Source of the DNA: Sinorhizobium sp. BG8
GTDB taxonomy: Bacteria; Pseudomonadota; Alphaproteobacteria; Rhizobiales; Rhizobiaceae
Length of the DNA stretch: 64,000 nt
Direction of reading: 5' to 3'
Assembly: GCF_016864555.1 (NCBI RefSeq)
Contig: NZ_CP044011.1
Span: 356,501-420,500 of the forward strand
Shown here one piece after another: positions 29,453 through 41,484 of the stretch. The first letter of the stretch is position 1. Each line of letters opens with the position of its first letter. The notes beneath the pieces are model-generated. The model saw only the letters and a program-made list of their open reading frames with translations. It had not been told where the DNA came from and made no database searches. The translations under genes and the position numbers were made by a program.

Positions 29453-32449
29453 TTAACCGCCGAGAGCATCCTCGAGGAATGCCGCGAGCTGCGAAAGATG
29501 CTTGGACATCAGGCCCGTCGCCGGAGATGCGGCTGCGGGACGTCCGGTGTAGCGGACGCGCTGATACTTGGCATCGATATGCGCCAGAACCCACTCGAGA
29601 TAGGGGTCGATGAACGACCACGCACCCATGTTCTTCGGCTCTTCCTGGCACCAGACCATCTCGGCGTTGCGGAAGCGGCTGAGCTCGTTGATCAGCGCCT
29701 TCGCCGGGAACGGATAGAGCTGCTCCAGGCGCAGGAGGTAGATGTCGTCGATGCCACGCTTTTCGCGCTCTTCCAGGAGGTCGTAGTAGACCTTGCCCGA
29801 GCACATGACGACACGACGGATCTTCGCATCCTTCTGGAGCTTGATCGGACCGTCCTTGATGACCTCCGCATCGTCCCACAAGAGGCGGTGGAACGAAGAC
29901 TCGCCCGCCAGTTCGGAGAGCGACGACACCGCCCGCTTGTGACGCAGCAGCGACTTCGGCGTCATCATGATGAGCGGCTTGCGGAAATCACGCTTCACCT
30001 GGCGGCGAAGGATGTGAAAGTAGTTCGCCGGTGTGGTGACGTTGGCGACCTGCATGTTGTCTTCCGCGCACATCTGAAGCCAGCGTTCGAGACGCGCCGA
30101 GGAGTGCTCCGGACCCTGGCCCTCATAACCGTGCGGCAGCAGGCAGACGAGGCCGGACATGCGAAGCCACTTGCGTTCGCCGGACGAGATGAACTGGTCG
30201 AAGACCACCTGCGCGCCGTTCGCAAAGTCACCGAACTGGGCTTCCCAGAGGGTGAGTGCATTCGGGCGAGCCAGCGAGTAGCCGTATTCGAAGCCGAGGA
30301 CGGCCTCTTCGGAGAGCATCGAGTTGATGACCTCGTAACGGCCCTGTGCCGGAGAAAGATTGGCGAGCGGGATGTAGCGATCTTCGGTCTCCTGATCGTA
30401 GAGAACCGTGTGGCGCTGCGAGAAGGTGCCGCGTTCGCAATCCTGGCCGGAAAGACGGATCTTGGTGCCCTCGACGCAGAGCGTGCCGAAGGCGAGCGCC
30501 TCGGCCATGGCCCAGTCGATGCCTTCGCCGCTCGAGATCATGTTGGCGCGGTTATCCATGAAACGCTGGATGGTTTTGTGCGCCTTGAAGCCCTCGGGGA
30601 TTTCGGAAAGCTTGCGTCCGATTTCCTTCAGCTGCTTCATCGACACAGATGTCTTTCCGCGCCGCTGCTCGTCCTGATTGTCGGCAGCACGCAGACCGGA
30701 CCATGCACCGTCGAGCCAGTCAGCCTTGTTCGGCTTGTAGGACTGGCCGGCCTCGAACTCCTGCTCGAGAGAGGCGCGCCAATCGGCCCTCATCTTCTCG
30801 AATTCGCCTTCGGTCATGTGACCTTCGGCGATCAGGCGTTCGGCATAGAGCTGGACGACCGTCTTGTGAGCGCGGATTGCCCGGTACATCTTCGGCTGCG
30901 TGAACGCCGGCTCGTCGCCCTCGTTGTGGCCGAAGCGGCGGTAGCAGAACATGTCGATGACGACGGGCTTGTGGAACTTCATGCGGAATTCGGTCGCAAC
31001 CTTGGCCGCATAGACCACGGCTTCCGGATCGTCGCCGTTCACATGGAAGATCGGGGCTTCGATCATCTTGGCCACGTCCGACGGATAGGGAGACGAACGG
31101 GAGAAGGCCGGATTGGTGGTGAAACCGATCTGGTTGTTGATGATGAAGTGGACGGTGCCGGCAACGCGGTGACCGCGCAGGCCCGAGAGACCGAGGATTT
31201 CGGCCACGACGCCCTGCCCTGCGAAAGCGGCATCGCCGTGCAGCAGCAGCGGCATGACCTTCACGCGTTCGCGCAAGGGAATGATGTCCCCCTCGAACAC
31301 GGTCGCCATCTGGTCCTGCTTCGCCCGCGCCTTGCCCATCACGACAGGGTTGACGATCTCGAGGTGCGACGGATTGGCAGTCAGCGACAGGTGCACCTTG
31401 TTGCCGTCGAACTCGCGGTCCGATGAGGCGCCGAGGTGGTACTTCACGTCACCCGAACCTTCGACGTCGTCAGGCGCGTAGGAGCCGCCCTTGAATTCGT
31501 GGAAGATCGCCCGGTGCGGCTTTGCCATGACCTGGGACAGAACGTTGAGGCGTCCGCGGTGCGCCATGCCGAGAACGATCTCCTTGAGACCGAGCTGGCC
31601 GCCGCGCTTGATGATCTGTTCCAGTGCGGGAATGAGAGATTCGCCGCCGTCCAGGCCGAAGCGCTTGGTACCCTTGTACTTCACGTCGATGAACTGCTCG
31701 AAGCCCTCGGACTCGATCAGCTTCTGCAGGATCGCCTTCTTGCCTTCCGGCGTGAACTCTACACCCTTGTCCGGGCCTTCGATGCGTTCCTGGATCCAGC
31801 CTTTGATCTCGGGGTCGGAGATGTGCATGAACTCGACGCCGAGCGTGGAGCAGTAGGTACGCTCCAGGATCTCCATCATCTGCCGGATCGTGCCGTATTC
31901 GAGACCCAGCACGTTGTCGAGGAAGATCTTGCGGTCGTAGTCAGCCTCGGTGAAGCCGTAGGACGACGGAGAAAGCTCGTTATAGTCCTCGACCGGCGCA
32001 GCAAGCCCGAGCGGATCGAGCTTCGCATGGAGGTGGCCGCGCATGCGATAGGCGCGGATCATCATGATGGCGCGTACCGAGTCACGGGTCGCCTGGTTGA
32101 CGTCGGCCTCGATCACCGGCTTGCCGGTTTCGGCAGCCACGGCCTCGGCCTTCGCCTTGACCTTCTTGTCGATGACCTTCTCGACGACGGCCCAGTCGCC
32201 GTCCAGCGCGGAGACCAGTTCGCCATTGGCGACGATCGGCCAGTTCTTCTTCTTCCAGGAAGCGCCCTTGGCAGCCTTCACCACGTCGGCGGGCTGATCA
32301 GCCAGCGCCTTGAAGAAGTCCCGCCACTCCTCGTTTACCGAGGAGGGGTCCTCTTCATACTTGGCATAGAGCTGCTCGATATAGGCTGCATTGGCTCCGT
32401 CGAGAAACGACGTGACCAGGAATTGCTCGTTGGCGTCTTGCCTTGCCAT
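29453..32449 (-). CDS. sucA: 2-Oxoglutarate dehydrogenase E1
   Basis: A 998-residue thiamine-diphosphate enzyme that decarboxylates 2-oxoglutarate and loads succinyl onto the E2 lipoyl group. The N-terminus (NEQFLVTSFLDGANAAYIEQLY) and the thiamine diphosphate motif starting at HGDAAFAGQG and ending at NNQIGFTT are standard; HSSARLERWLQ and the C-terminal VRYTGRPAAASPATG are family signatures. The start has no close Shine-Dalgarno; GGGAGG lies 25 bases upstream with a hairpin between (see 32458-32479). Confidence 0.97.
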   Translation of the reverse strand: MARQDANEQFLVTSFLDGANAAYIEQLYAKYEEDPSSVNEEWRDFFKALADQPADVVKAAKGASWKKKNWPIVANGELVSALDGDWAVVEKVIDKKVKAKAEAVAAETGKPVIEADVNQATRDSVRAIMMIRAYRMRGHLHAKLDPLGLAAPVEDYNELSPSSYGFTEADYDRKIFLDNVLGLEYGTIRQMMEILERTYCSTLGVEFMHISDPEIKGWIQERIEGPDKGVEFTPEGKKAILQKLIESEGFEQFIDVKYKGTKRFGLDGGESLIPALEQIIKRGGQLGLKEIVLGMAHRGRLNVLSQVMAKPHRAIFHEFKGGSYAPDDVEGSGDVKYHLGASSDREFDGNKVHLSLTANPSHLEIVNPVVMGKARAKQDQMATVFEGDIIPLRERVKVMPLLLHGDAAFAGQGVVAEILGLSGLRGHRVAGTVHFIINNQIGFTTNPAFSRSSPYPSDVAKMIEAPIFHVNGDDPEAVVYAAKVATEFRMKFHKPVVIDMFCYRRFGHNEGDEPAFTQPKMYRAIRAHKTVVQLYAERLIAEGHMTEGEFEKMRADWRASLEQEFEAGQSYKPNKADWLDGAWSGLRAADNQDEQRRGKTSVSMKQLKEIGRKLSEIPEGFKAHKTIQRFMDNRANMISSGEGIDWAMAEALAFGTLCVEGTKIRLSGQDCERGTFSQRHTVLYDQETEDRYIPLANLSPAQGRYEVINSMLSEEAVLGFEYGYSLARPNALTLWEAQFGDFANGAQVVFDQFISSGERKWLRMSGLVCLLPHGYEGQGPEHSSARLERWLQMCAEDNMQVANVTTPANYFHILRRQVKRDFRKPLIMMTPKSLLRHKRAVSSLSELAGESSFHRLLWDDAEVIKDGPIKLQKDAKIRRVVMCSGKVYYDLLEEREKRGIDDIYLLRLEQLYPFPAKALINELSRFRNAEMVWCQEEPKNMGAWSFIDPYLEWVLAHIDAKYQRVRYTGRPAAASPATGLMSKHLSQLAAFLEDALGG

Positions 32450-32457
32450 GGCTTATC

Positions 32458-32479
32458 GCGGGCGCCGCGCCCGCCTCCC
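32458..32479 (-). promoter_or_regulatory. Shine-Dalgarno and hairpin preceding sucA
   Basis: On the minus strand GGGAGG (32474-32479) is followed at once by GCGGGC-GCGGC-GCCCGC (32474-32458), a 6-bp GC-only stem with a 5-base loop, and then by eight bases (GATAAGCC) before the ATG at 32449. The linear gap is 25 bases, but with the hairpin folded it is about 8. No other ribosome binding sequence is closer. Confidence 0.55.
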
Positions 32480-32553
32480 GACTATGGTTCACCGGTTCGT
32501 CCGGTCATGATGTTCCGCGGGCGTGAACCGCCTCGGCGGAAGCGACAGTGATA

Positions 32554-32583
32554 GCGGGGCCGGCTCTTCGAAGCCGCCCCCGC
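32554..32583 (-). promoter_or_regulatory. Hairpin in the sucD-sucA spacer
   Basis: GCGGGGCCGGCT (32554-32565) and AGCCGCCCCCGC (32572-32583) form a 12-bp stem with one mismatch in the 150-base space between sucD and sucA. No T run follows on the minus strand, so an RNA processing or attenuation element is more likely than a full terminator. Confidence 0.5.
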
Positions 32584-32599
32584 CAGATTGGTGTACTTC

Positions 32600-33502
32600 T
32601 CAGCCCTTGAGGACTTCGACGAGCGTCTTGCCGAGGCGAGCCGGCGAAGGAGACACGCGGATGCCCGCGGCTTCCATCGCGGCGATCTTCGATTCCGCAT
32701 CGCCCTTGCCGCCGGAGACGACAGCACCGGCATGACCCATGGTGCGGCCCTTCGGCGCCGTACGGCCAGCGATGAAGCCGGCCATCGGCTTCTTGCGGCC
32801 CTTCTTCGCCTCGTCGATGAGGAACTGCGCCGCATCCTCTTCCGCCGAGCCACCGATTTCGCCGATCATGATGATCGAAGTGGTGGCCTCGTCTGCGAGG
32901 AACATCTCGAGGACGTCGATGAACTCGGTGCCCTTGACCGGGTCGCCGCCGATGCCGACAGCGGTGGTCTGGCCGAGACCCTCGTTGGAGGTCTGGAAGA
33001 CAGCCTCATAGGTAAGCGTGCCGGAGCGGGATACAATGCCGACGGAACCCTTGCGGAAGATGGAGCCCGGCATGATGCCGATCTTGCATTCTTCCGGCGT
33101 CAGGATACCCGGGCAGTTCGGGCCGAGCAGGCGCGACTTGGAGCGGTCGAGGCGGGCCTTGAGGCGCACCATGTCGGCAACCGGAATGCCTTCCGTGATG
33201 CAGGTGATGAACGGGATTTCCGCATCGATCGCCTCGATGATCGCGTCCGCGGCGCCAGCCGGCGGAACGTAGATCACGGATGCGTCCGCGCCGGTCTTTT
33301 CCTTGCCTTCGGCAACGGAAGCGAAGATCGGCAGGGTTTCGCCCTTGGAGCCGGTCCAGGTTTCGCCGCCCTTCTTCGGGTGGATACCGCCGACCATCTG
33401 CGTGCCGTAGTAGGCGAGCGCCTGTTCGGTGTGGAAGGAGCCGGTCTTGCCGGTCAGGCCCTGAACGAGGACCTTGGTGTTCTTGTTGACGAGAATCGAC
33501 AT
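32600..33502 (-). CDS. sucD: Succinyl-CoA synthetase subunit alpha (ADP-forming)
   Basis: A 300-residue alpha subunit that carries the phosphohistidine of succinyl-CoA synthetase. Seen in: [24 protein letters not shown] at the N-terminus (CoA site), [20 protein letters not shown], and the catalytic His in [13 protein letters not shown]. Lies 17 bases after sucC. Confidence 0.97.
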   Translation of the reverse strand: MSILVNKNTKVLVQGLTGKTGSFHTEQALAYYGTQMVGGIHPKKGGETWTGSKGETLPIFASVAEGKEKTGADASVIYVPPAGAADAIIEAIDAEIPFITCITEGIPVADMVRLKARLDRSKSRLLGPNCPGILTPEECKIGIMPGSIFRKGSVGIVSRSGTLTYEAVFQTSNEGLGQTTAVGIGGDPVKGTEFIDVLEMFLADEATTSIIMIGEIGGSAEEDAAQFLIDEAKKGRKKPMAGFIAGRTAPKGRTMGHAGAVVSGGKGDAESKIAAMEAAGIRVSPSPARLGKTLVEVLKG

Positions 33503-33519
33503 GAGGTCTGGTCCTTGAG

Positions 33520-34713
<1,194 letters not shown>

Positions 34714-34743
34714 GGGATCTGTCCTGTTATCTGCCGGAGGCGA

Positions 34744-35790
<1,047 letters not shown>

Positions 35791-35845
35791 TTAATAATTC
35801 AACCCATTCTTTTGGACCAAGGAATTTCAATCGGTTAGAACCAGA

Positions 35846-35869
35846 AATTCTTACGTAAACGTAAGAATT
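35846..35869. promoter_or_regulatory. 24-base palindrome upstream of mdh, candidate operator
   Basis: AATTCTTACGT (35846-35856), then AA, then its exact reverse complement ACGTAAGAATT (35859-35869). It lies 140-163 bases upstream of the mdh start and just past the zapE stop. The TTACGT/ACGTAA half-sites recall dyads bound by MerR-type regulators such as LiuR; that comparison is from memory. Lack of a T run argues against a terminator. Confidence 0.55.
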
Positions 35870-35884
35870 CTCGTTGCACTTCCG

Positions 35885-37066
35885 TCACATTCCACGTCGC
35901 TTCTCAACGAAGTTGCGATAATAATCCTCGCTGCGCAGCTCGATCAGGCGGGAGACCGTACGGTCGAACTCGAACCCTTCGGTGCCCTTCCGGGTGACCA
36001 GCAGCTTTTCCGGAGCGGCGGCCGCCGAAGCGAAAAGACGGGCACCCTGGTCGTAGATCGTATCGACGAGATTGATGAAGCGCTTGGTCTCGTTGCGCTT
36101 GTCAGCCCCGAGAAAGGGGATGTGATCGACGAAGAGCGTATCGTAGCGCTCTAGGATCGCGAGATAGTCGGCCGCACCGACCGGCCGTTCGCAAAGATCC
36201 GCAAATGAGAACCGGGCCGACTTTCCCGCCGCTACCGGGACAACGATCCGGCGGCCCTTGATGGCGATCTCCGAGGAATTCACCTGCTCCCCCTCCGCCT
36301 CGCGATGCCAGGCCGCATCCATCGCCGCATCGCTCTCCGGTCCCAGGGGATACCGGAACACGGGGAGACCCGCGTCCTTCTCCAGCCTGTAGTCGGTATC
36401 GGAATCGAGAGCGACGACCTCGACATGCTTTTTGAGCAGTCCGACGAATGGCAGGAACAGTCCCCTGTTGAGGCCGTCCTTGTAAAGATTATCCGGCTCC
36501 ACGTTGGACGTGGCGACGAGTATGCAGCCGCGCGCGAAGAGCTCCGCGAACAGGCGCGACAGGATCATAGCATCCGCAATGTCCGTGACCGAGAACTCGT
36601 CGAAGCAAAGGAGGCGCGCCTCCTCGATCAGCGCAGCCGCAACAGGCGGAACCGGATCAGCCTGCTTCGTCTCGCCATTCTTCAATTGCTGGCGATGCTT
36701 GTGGATGCGCTCATGGACATCGGCCATGAACTCGTGGAAGTGCGCCCGCCGCTTTCGCCGTGCCGGCGCCAGCTCGAAGAACATGTCCATCAGCATGGTT
36801 TTGCCGCGGCCGACGCCGCCGTAGATGTAGAGCCCCTTGGGCGCACTCGCCGTCTCAGGCTTCCGCGCGGCGAAGAGCCAGCCGAGCGCGCTCGACTTGC
36901 GCGCCGGGCGCTGGGCGTGGATCTCTTCGAGGAGGCGATCGAACCGGAGCGCCATTGCCGCCTGCAGCGGATCGGGCTGAAGTGCGCCCGATGCGACCAT
37001 CGACTTCAAACGGTCGGAAACCCCGTGTTCGGGGTATGCGGAGACCTTGTCCCAGTCCTGGCCCAT
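35885..37066 (-). CDS. zapE: Cell division protein ZapE (AFG1-like ATPase)
   Basis: A 393-residue AAA-type ATPase of the ZapE/AFG1 family, which in E. coli acts on the Z ring and in mitochondria is an inner-membrane protein (LACE1/AFG1). Walker A is YGGVGRGKTMLMDMFF, followed by HEFMADVHERIHKHR, Walker B LCFDEFSVTDIADAMIL and the arginine/sensor block SNVEPDNLYKDGLNR. The C-terminal VDTIYDQGARLFASA is typical. It lies upstream of mdh and transcribes towards it. Confidence 0.92.
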   Translation of the reverse strand: MGQDWDKVSAYPEHGVSDRLKSMVASGALQPDPLQAAMALRFDRLLEEIHAQRPARKSSALGWLFAARKPETASAPKGLYIYGGVGRGKTMLMDMFFELAPARRKRRAHFHEFMADVHERIHKHRQQLKNGETKQADPVPPVAAALIEEARLLCFDEFSVTDIADAMILSRLFAELFARGCILVATSNVEPDNLYKDGLNRGLFLPFVGLLKKHVEVVALDSDTDYRLEKDAGLPVFRYPLGPESDAAMDAAWHREAEGEQVNSSEIAIKGRRIVVPVAAGKSARFSFADLCERPVGAADYLAILERYDTLFVDHIPFLGADKRNETKRFINLVDTIYDQGARLFASAAAAPEKLLVTRKGTEGFEFDRTVSRLIELRSEDYYRNFVEKRRGM

Positions 37067-37100
37067 GGGCGAACGCTACCGATCTCGGAGGCGGAAGATG

Positions 37101-37637
37101 TTAACGCGACAGGCTTACCGGCTGTCCGGAACTCGTCGAACCGTCGAAGCGGGTGTCCGCAGTCTTGTAGAGCGTCGCGATGGAATTGCCGTTGCGATCC
37201 TTCAGGATGACCTGCTTGCCGGCGACTTCCCAGGATCCCATGGCGGTCAACTCTCCGGCGCAACCACGCGTGCCGCCGCGCGATCCGCTGCCCAGGTTGG
37301 TGAGCGTCAGGAACATGTCGCACGAAGAGGGACCATTGGAGACGCGCCAGTTGCCGACCATGGATTCCTTGGTGACGTCAAGGGCCGTGGCTGCGGCAGC
37401 CGTGTCGGTCGCAGCACCCTGGCCGGTCGCCATTGCCGTGTCGGTGGACGGCTTCTCGGGGAACTGCGACGTATCCGTGGAAGGATCCGGAAGCTGGCTC
37501 GACTGAACCGTTCCGATCGGCTGTGCTTCGAGCGGAGTGGCCATCGGCTGCGTGTTGATGCCGCTCATCGAGGTTCGCTGGCACCCGGCGAGCGCGAGCG
37601 CAATCATCAGTCCGCTCGCTGCATGAACAATCCGCAT
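37101..37637 (-). CDS. AprI/Inh family protease inhibitor, Omp19-type outer membrane lipoprotein
   Basis: A 178-residue lipoprotein. The signal peptide ends in the lipobox LALAGC (Cys at residue 19), followed by a disordered Thr/Ala/Pro-rich spacer and an Inh-type beta barrel domain ([47 protein letters not shown]) with the conserved Cys pair. This is the architecture of Brucella Omp19, a lipoprotein inhibiting proteases. It lies 34 bases upstream of zapE, same strand. Confidence 0.85.
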   Translation of the reverse strand: MRIVHAASGLMIALALAGCQRTSMSGINTQPMATPLEAQPIGTVQSSQLPDPSTDTSQFPEKPSTDTAMATGQGAATDTAAAATALDVTKESMVGNWRVSNGPSSCDMFLTLTNLGSGSRGGTRGCAGELTAMGSWEVAGKQVILKDRNGNSIATLYKTADTRFDGSTSSGQPVSLSR

Positions 37638-37995
37638 GTCGACACTCCTGCCCTGTCCCGGAATCTATGGTGCTACGCAACAACTCCCGCGGAATTACCT
37701 TGAATCGTCCTTGCAAATCAAGTCTGCAGCCGAATGTTTAATTTACCGGTAGCAGAGAATTACTGGAGATGGGTAGTGCCGGTTGTGCACTGCGGCACTC
37801 CTGCCGCGATCCTTTCACGCGAGCACCACACCTGCCAGCAGCGGATCGCCGCAAGCGGTACAGAACTAAGACGCCGGAGAACCGCGGCCGGACTGGGCAG
37901 TCCGGCGGCCGGTGGGCCTCGCTGCGCACGTTGCAGGCTGCAGTTTCTGTGACGTCCTTCTGCCGAAGGCGGTTCACGTTTTCGGGAAGAATGCT
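37638..37995. other. Intergenic space between the lipoprotein and sdhB
   Basis: 358 bases with no convincing gene. It contains an 8-bp hairpin, GCCGGACT/AGTCCGGC (37887-37894 and 37899-37906), about 90 bases past the sdhB stop, which may end the sdh transcript although no T run follows. The promoter of the lipoprotein-zapE genes should lie at the left end; I cannot define it. Confidence 0.5.
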
Positions 37996-38775
37996 CTAGA
38001 GCCGGCGCTCGACCATCATCTTCTTGATCTCGCCGATCGCCTTTGCCGGGTTCAGCCCCTTCGGGCAGGCCTGGGCGCAGTTCATGATCGTGTGGCAGCG
38101 ATAGAGGCGGAACGGATCCTCAAGATTGTCGAGACGTTCGCCCTTTGCCTCGTCGCGGCTGTCGATCAGCCAGCGATACGCCTGCAGGAGTACCGCCGGA
38201 CCGAGGTAGCGGTCGCCGTTCCACCAATAGCTCGGACAGGAAGTCGAGCAGCAGGCGCAAAGGATGCATTCGTAGAGCCCGTCGAGCTTCAGGCGATCCT
38301 CGTGGCTCTGCTTCCATTCCTTGGCAGGCGTCGGAGACACCGTCTTCAGCCAGGGCTCGATCGAGCGATGCTGGGCGTAGAAGTTGTTGAGGTCCGGCAC
38401 GAGGTCCTTGACGACCGGCATGTGCGGCAGCGGGTAGACCTTGATCGCTCCCTTCACCTCGTCCATGCCCTTGGTGCAGGCGAGCGTGTTGGTGCCGTCG
38501 ATGTTCATCGCGCAGGAACCGCAGATTCCCTCACGGCAGGACCGGCGTAGCGTCAGCGTCGGGTCGATCTTGTTCTTGATGTAGAGCAGCGCGTCGAGAA
38601 CCATCGGGCCGCAGTCGTCGACATCGATGTAGAATGTATCGATGCTCGGGTTCTTCCCGTCGTCCGGGCTCCAGCGATAGATGCGGAATTCGCGCGTGTT
38701 CGTGGCGCCGGCAGGCTTTGGCCACACCTTGCCTTCGGTGAGCTGGGAATTCTTGGGGAGAGCGAGTTCAACCAT
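37996..38775 (-). CDS. sdhB: Succinate dehydrogenase iron-sulfur subunit
   Basis: A 259-residue iron-sulfur protein of complex II. The three cluster motifs are readable: [2Fe-2S] CREGICGSC plus a later Cys, [4Fe-4S] [12 protein letters not shown] and [3Fe-4S] [17 protein letters not shown]. It links SdhA flavin electrons to ubiquinone at the membrane. Last gene of sdhCDAB, 18 bases after sdhA. Confidence 0.98.
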   Translation of the reverse strand: MVELALPKNSQLTEGKVWPKPAGATNTREFRIYRWSPDDGKNPSIDTFYIDVDDCGPMVLDALLYIKNKIDPTLTLRRSCREGICGSCAMNIDGTNTLACTKGMDEVKGAIKVYPLPHMPVVKDLVPDLNNFYAQHRSIEPWLKTVSPTPAKEWKQSHEDRLKLDGLYECILCACCSTSCPSYWWNGDRYLGPAVLLQAYRWLIDSRDEAKGERLDNLEDPFRLYRCHTIMNCAQACPKGLNPAKAIGEIKKMMVERRL

Positions 38776-38793
38776 GTCCAGTTCACCTCGGGA

Positions 38794-40635
38794 TCAGTAG
38801 ACGCGGGCCTTGGGCTCGATCTTCTTCGGATCGATCCCGGGAGCGATAAGGTCGGTGTGAACGGGCCGATAGTCGAGCGTGACGTCGCCGGCCTCATTGA
38901 CCCAGGCGAGCGTGTGCTTGCGCCAGTTGACGTCGTCGCGGCCGCCAAGCGGGCCGTCCTTGTAGTCCTCGCGCGCATGCGCGCCGCGGCTTTCCTTGCG
39001 GGCTTCCGCGCCGACGACCGTGGTGATGGCGTTGGCCATGAGGTTTTCCAGCTCGAGGGTCTCGACGAGGTCGGAGTTCCAGATCATCGAGCGGTCGGTA
39101 ACCTTCACGTCAGGCAGTTCCTGCCAGATCGCCTTCATGCGGCAGCAGCCTGATTCAAGCGATTCCTGGGTGCGGAACACCGCTGCGTCTTCCTGCATCG
39201 TGCGCTGCATCTTCTCGCGAAGGATAGCCGTCGGCGTGCCGCCGTTCGCATGGCGAAGCCGGTCGAAACGCTCCATGATCTTGTCGCAGGCGGCCTTGTC
39301 GAGTTCGGGCACGGCCTCGTCGCGGTCGATGATCTGGCCGGCGCGGATGGCTGCCGCCCTGCCGAAGACGACGAGGTCGATCAGCGAGTTCGAGCCGAGC
39401 CGGTTGGCTCCGTGTACCGAGGCACAGCCGGCTTCACCGACGGCCATCAGGCCGGGAGCGAGGCGTTCGGGATTGGATCCGTCCGCGTTCAGCACTTCGC
39501 CCCAGTAGTTCGTCGGAATGCCGCCCATGTTGTAGTGGACGGTCGGCAGGACCGGGATAGGCTCGCGGGTAACGTCGACGCCGGCGAAGATCTTCGCGCT
39601 TTCGGAGATGCCCGGCAGACGCTCGTGCAGCACCGCCGGATCGAGATGGTCGAGATGCAGGAAGATATGATCCTTGCCCTTGCCGACGCCCCGACCCTCG
39701 CGGATTTCCATCGTCATGCAGCGCGAGACCACGTCGCGCGACGCAAGGTCCTTTGCCGATGGTGCATAGCGCTCCATGAAGCGTTCGCCTTCGGAGTTGA
39801 CGAGATAACCGCCCTCGCCGCGCGCACCTTCCGTAATCAGACAGCCGGCGCCGTAGATGCCGGTTGGATGGAACTGAACAAACTCCATGTCCTGCAGCGG
39901 CAGGCCGGCGCGCGCGATCATTCCGCCGCCGTCGCCCGTGCAGGTATGCGCTGATGTCGCGGAGAAATAGGCCCGTCCGTAGCCGCCGGTGGCGAGCACC
40001 ACCATCTTGGCCGAGAACCGGTGGATCGTGCCGTCATCGAGGTTCCATGCCACGACGCCGGTGCAGCGGCCGTCGCTCGACATGATCAGGTCGATGGCAA
40101 AATACTCGATGAAGAACTCGGCATTGTTGCGAAGCGACTGGCCGTAGAGCGTGTGCAGGATCGCATGCCCGGTGCGGTCGGCTGCCGCGCAGGTGCGCTG
40201 CACGGGCGGCCCTTCGCCGTAGTTCTGCATGTGGCCGCCGAAGGGGCGCTGGTAGATCTTGCCCTCTTCGTTGCGCGAGAACGGAACGCCATAGTGCTCG
40301 AGTTCGTAGACAGCCTTCGGCGCTTCCATAGTCAGGTACTGCATGGCATCGACATCGCCGAGCCAGTCGGAGCCCTTGACGGTATCGTAGAGGTGCCATT
40401 GCCAGCTGTCCGGCGTCATGTTCTGCAGCGAGGCGGCGATGCCGCCCTGTGCCGCGACAGTGTGCGAACGCGTCGGAAACACCTTGGTGATGCACGCGGT
40501 CTTCAGACCCTGTTCGGCCATGCCGAGGGTTGCCCGCAGGCCGGCGCCGCCCGCTCCAACCACGATCACGTCGAAAGAGTGGTCGACATACTCATAGGCT
40601 TTGCCGCTTGCGGCCGGCGAAGAGATCGATGCCAT
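38794..40635 (-). CDS. sdhA: Succinate dehydrogenase flavoprotein subunit
   Basis: A 613-residue flavoprotein oxidising succinate to fumarate. The FAD-binding [19 protein letters not shown], the His of [11 protein letters not shown] to which FAD is covalently attached, the active-site block [26 protein letters not shown] and [19 protein letters not shown] are all present. Six bases separate it from sdhD. Confidence 0.98.
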   Translation of the reverse strand: MASISSPAASGKAYEYVDHSFDVIVVGAGGAGLRATLGMAEQGLKTACITKVFPTRSHTVAAQGGIAASLQNMTPDSWQWHLYDTVKGSDWLGDVDAMQYLTMEAPKAVYELEHYGVPFSRNEEGKIYQRPFGGHMQNYGEGPPVQRTCAAADRTGHAILHTLYGQSLRNNAEFFIEYFAIDLIMSSDGRCTGVVAWNLDDGTIHRFSAKMVVLATGGYGRAYFSATSAHTCTGDGGGMIARAGLPLQDMEFVQFHPTGIYGAGCLITEGARGEGGYLVNSEGERFMERYAPSAKDLASRDVVSRCMTMEIREGRGVGKGKDHIFLHLDHLDPAVLHERLPGISESAKIFAGVDVTREPIPVLPTVHYNMGGIPTNYWGEVLNADGSNPERLAPGLMAVGEAGCASVHGANRLGSNSLIDLVVFGRAAAIRAGQIIDRDEAVPELDKAACDKIMERFDRLRHANGGTPTAILREKMQRTMQEDAAVFRTQESLESGCCRMKAIWQELPDVKVTDRSMIWNSDLVETLELENLMANAITTVVGAEARKESRGAHAREDYKDGPLGGRDDVNWRKHTLAWVNEAGDVTLDYRPVHTDLIAPGIDPKKIEPKARVY

Positions 40636-40641
40636 GATGGA

Positions 40642-41022
40642 TTATCCTGCGAAAGCGATTTTCAGGACGGCAAAAAGACAGAGCCCGCCCACGAGAATCG
40701 TAAAGAACGTATTGAGCATCAGGAGCGCGATTTTCTGGCCTTCGGCGTGAACATAGTCCTCGATGATGACCTGCATGCCGAGCTTCATGTGATAAAGACC
40801 GGAGATAACCACGAAGCCCATCAGAACCGCGATCAGCGGGTTGGAGAGCGCCGCTCTGGTCTCCGCATAGGAAGCTGAGCTGTGGGTAATGAGGAAGCCG
40901 ACGAAGAAAATCAGAAGCGGCACGTTGGCGACCGCCGTCAGACGCTGGCGCCAGAAGTGCTCCGTGCCTTCCTTCGCCGAGCCGAGACCGCGAACCTTGC
41001 CGAGAGGTGTGCGCATATCCAT
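40642..41022 (-). CDS. sdhD: Succinate dehydrogenase membrane anchor subunit
   Basis: A 126-residue membrane anchor with three hydrophobic segments ([60 protein letters not shown]) and the [15 protein letters not shown] stretch holding the heme/quinone-site residues. ATG 41022 ([19 protein letters not shown]) with AAGGAG upstream is the family start. Between sdhC and sdhA. Confidence 0.95.
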   Translation of the reverse strand: MDMRTPLGKVRGLGSAKEGTEHFWRQRLTAVANVPLLIFFVGFLITHSSASYAETRAALSNPLIAVLMGFVVISGLYHMKLGMQVIIEDYVHAEGQKIALLMLNTFFTILVGGLCLFAVLKIAFAG

Positions 41023-41035
41023 TGATCGTACTCCT

Positions 41036-41428
41036 TCAGCGCATCGCATAGCCGACGATCCAGATCAGGATCGTCAACACCACGGAGCAGACCACCGTCG
41101 CCTTCGCGACCTTGGTCGCAAAATGCTTCTCGTAGCCGTAACCCATGTCCCACATGAAATGGCGCAGCCCGCCCAGCATGTGGTGCACCAGCGCCCAGGT
41201 GTAACCGAAAAGGATGAGCCGACCGACAAGCGTTCCGAAGAACCAGCTCGCCCATTCGAAATATGCTTCTCCGGATGCGAGCGCGACCAGCCACCAGGCG
41301 ACAAGGATTGTGCCGAAGTAAAGCGCCCCGCCGGTGATGCGGTGAACAATGGACATAACCATTGTTGGAATCGGCTTGTAGATTTGGAGATGCGGCGAAA
41401 GCGGCCGGCTTTTGGTGACATTCGTCAT
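41036..41428 (-). CDS. sdhC: Succinate dehydrogenase cytochrome b556 subunit
   Basis: A 130-residue membrane subunit of complex [29 protein letters not shown] is the conserved quinone-site N-terminus, and [20 protein letters not shown] contains the heme-ligand His. Three hydrophobic segments are present. GAGG lies 6 bases before the ATG. First gene of sdhCDAB; the upstream region has several inverted repeats. Confidence 0.96.
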   Translation of the reverse strand: MTNVTKSRPLSPHLQIYKPIPTMVMSIVHRITGGALYFGTILVAWWLVALASGEAYFEWASWFFGTLVGRLILFGYTWALVHHMLGGLRHFMWDMGYGYEKHFATKVAKATVVCSVVLTILIWIVGYAMR

Positions 41429-41445
41429 CGGAACCTCACGGAACC

Positions 41446-41483
41446 CCGGAGGTCGGCCCTAAAACTGGACAGTTTTTCTCCGG
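41446..41483 (-). promoter_or_regulatory. Nested hairpin in the sdhC leader
   Basis: CCGGAG (41446-41451) pairs with CTCCGG (41478-41483), enclosing AAAACTG/CAGTTTT (41461-41467 and 41470-41476; 2-base loop). The structure would lie 18-55 bases before the sdhC start in the mRNA. The central 16-base palindrome could instead be a protein site on DNA. Confidence 0.45.
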
Positions 41484-41484
41484 A

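Noticed and set aside
27839-31426. Long open frames opposite sucB and sucA (501 and 642 codons)
   Set aside because: Mirror frames of conserved genes in GC-rich DNA; low complexity in parts and no homology recognised.
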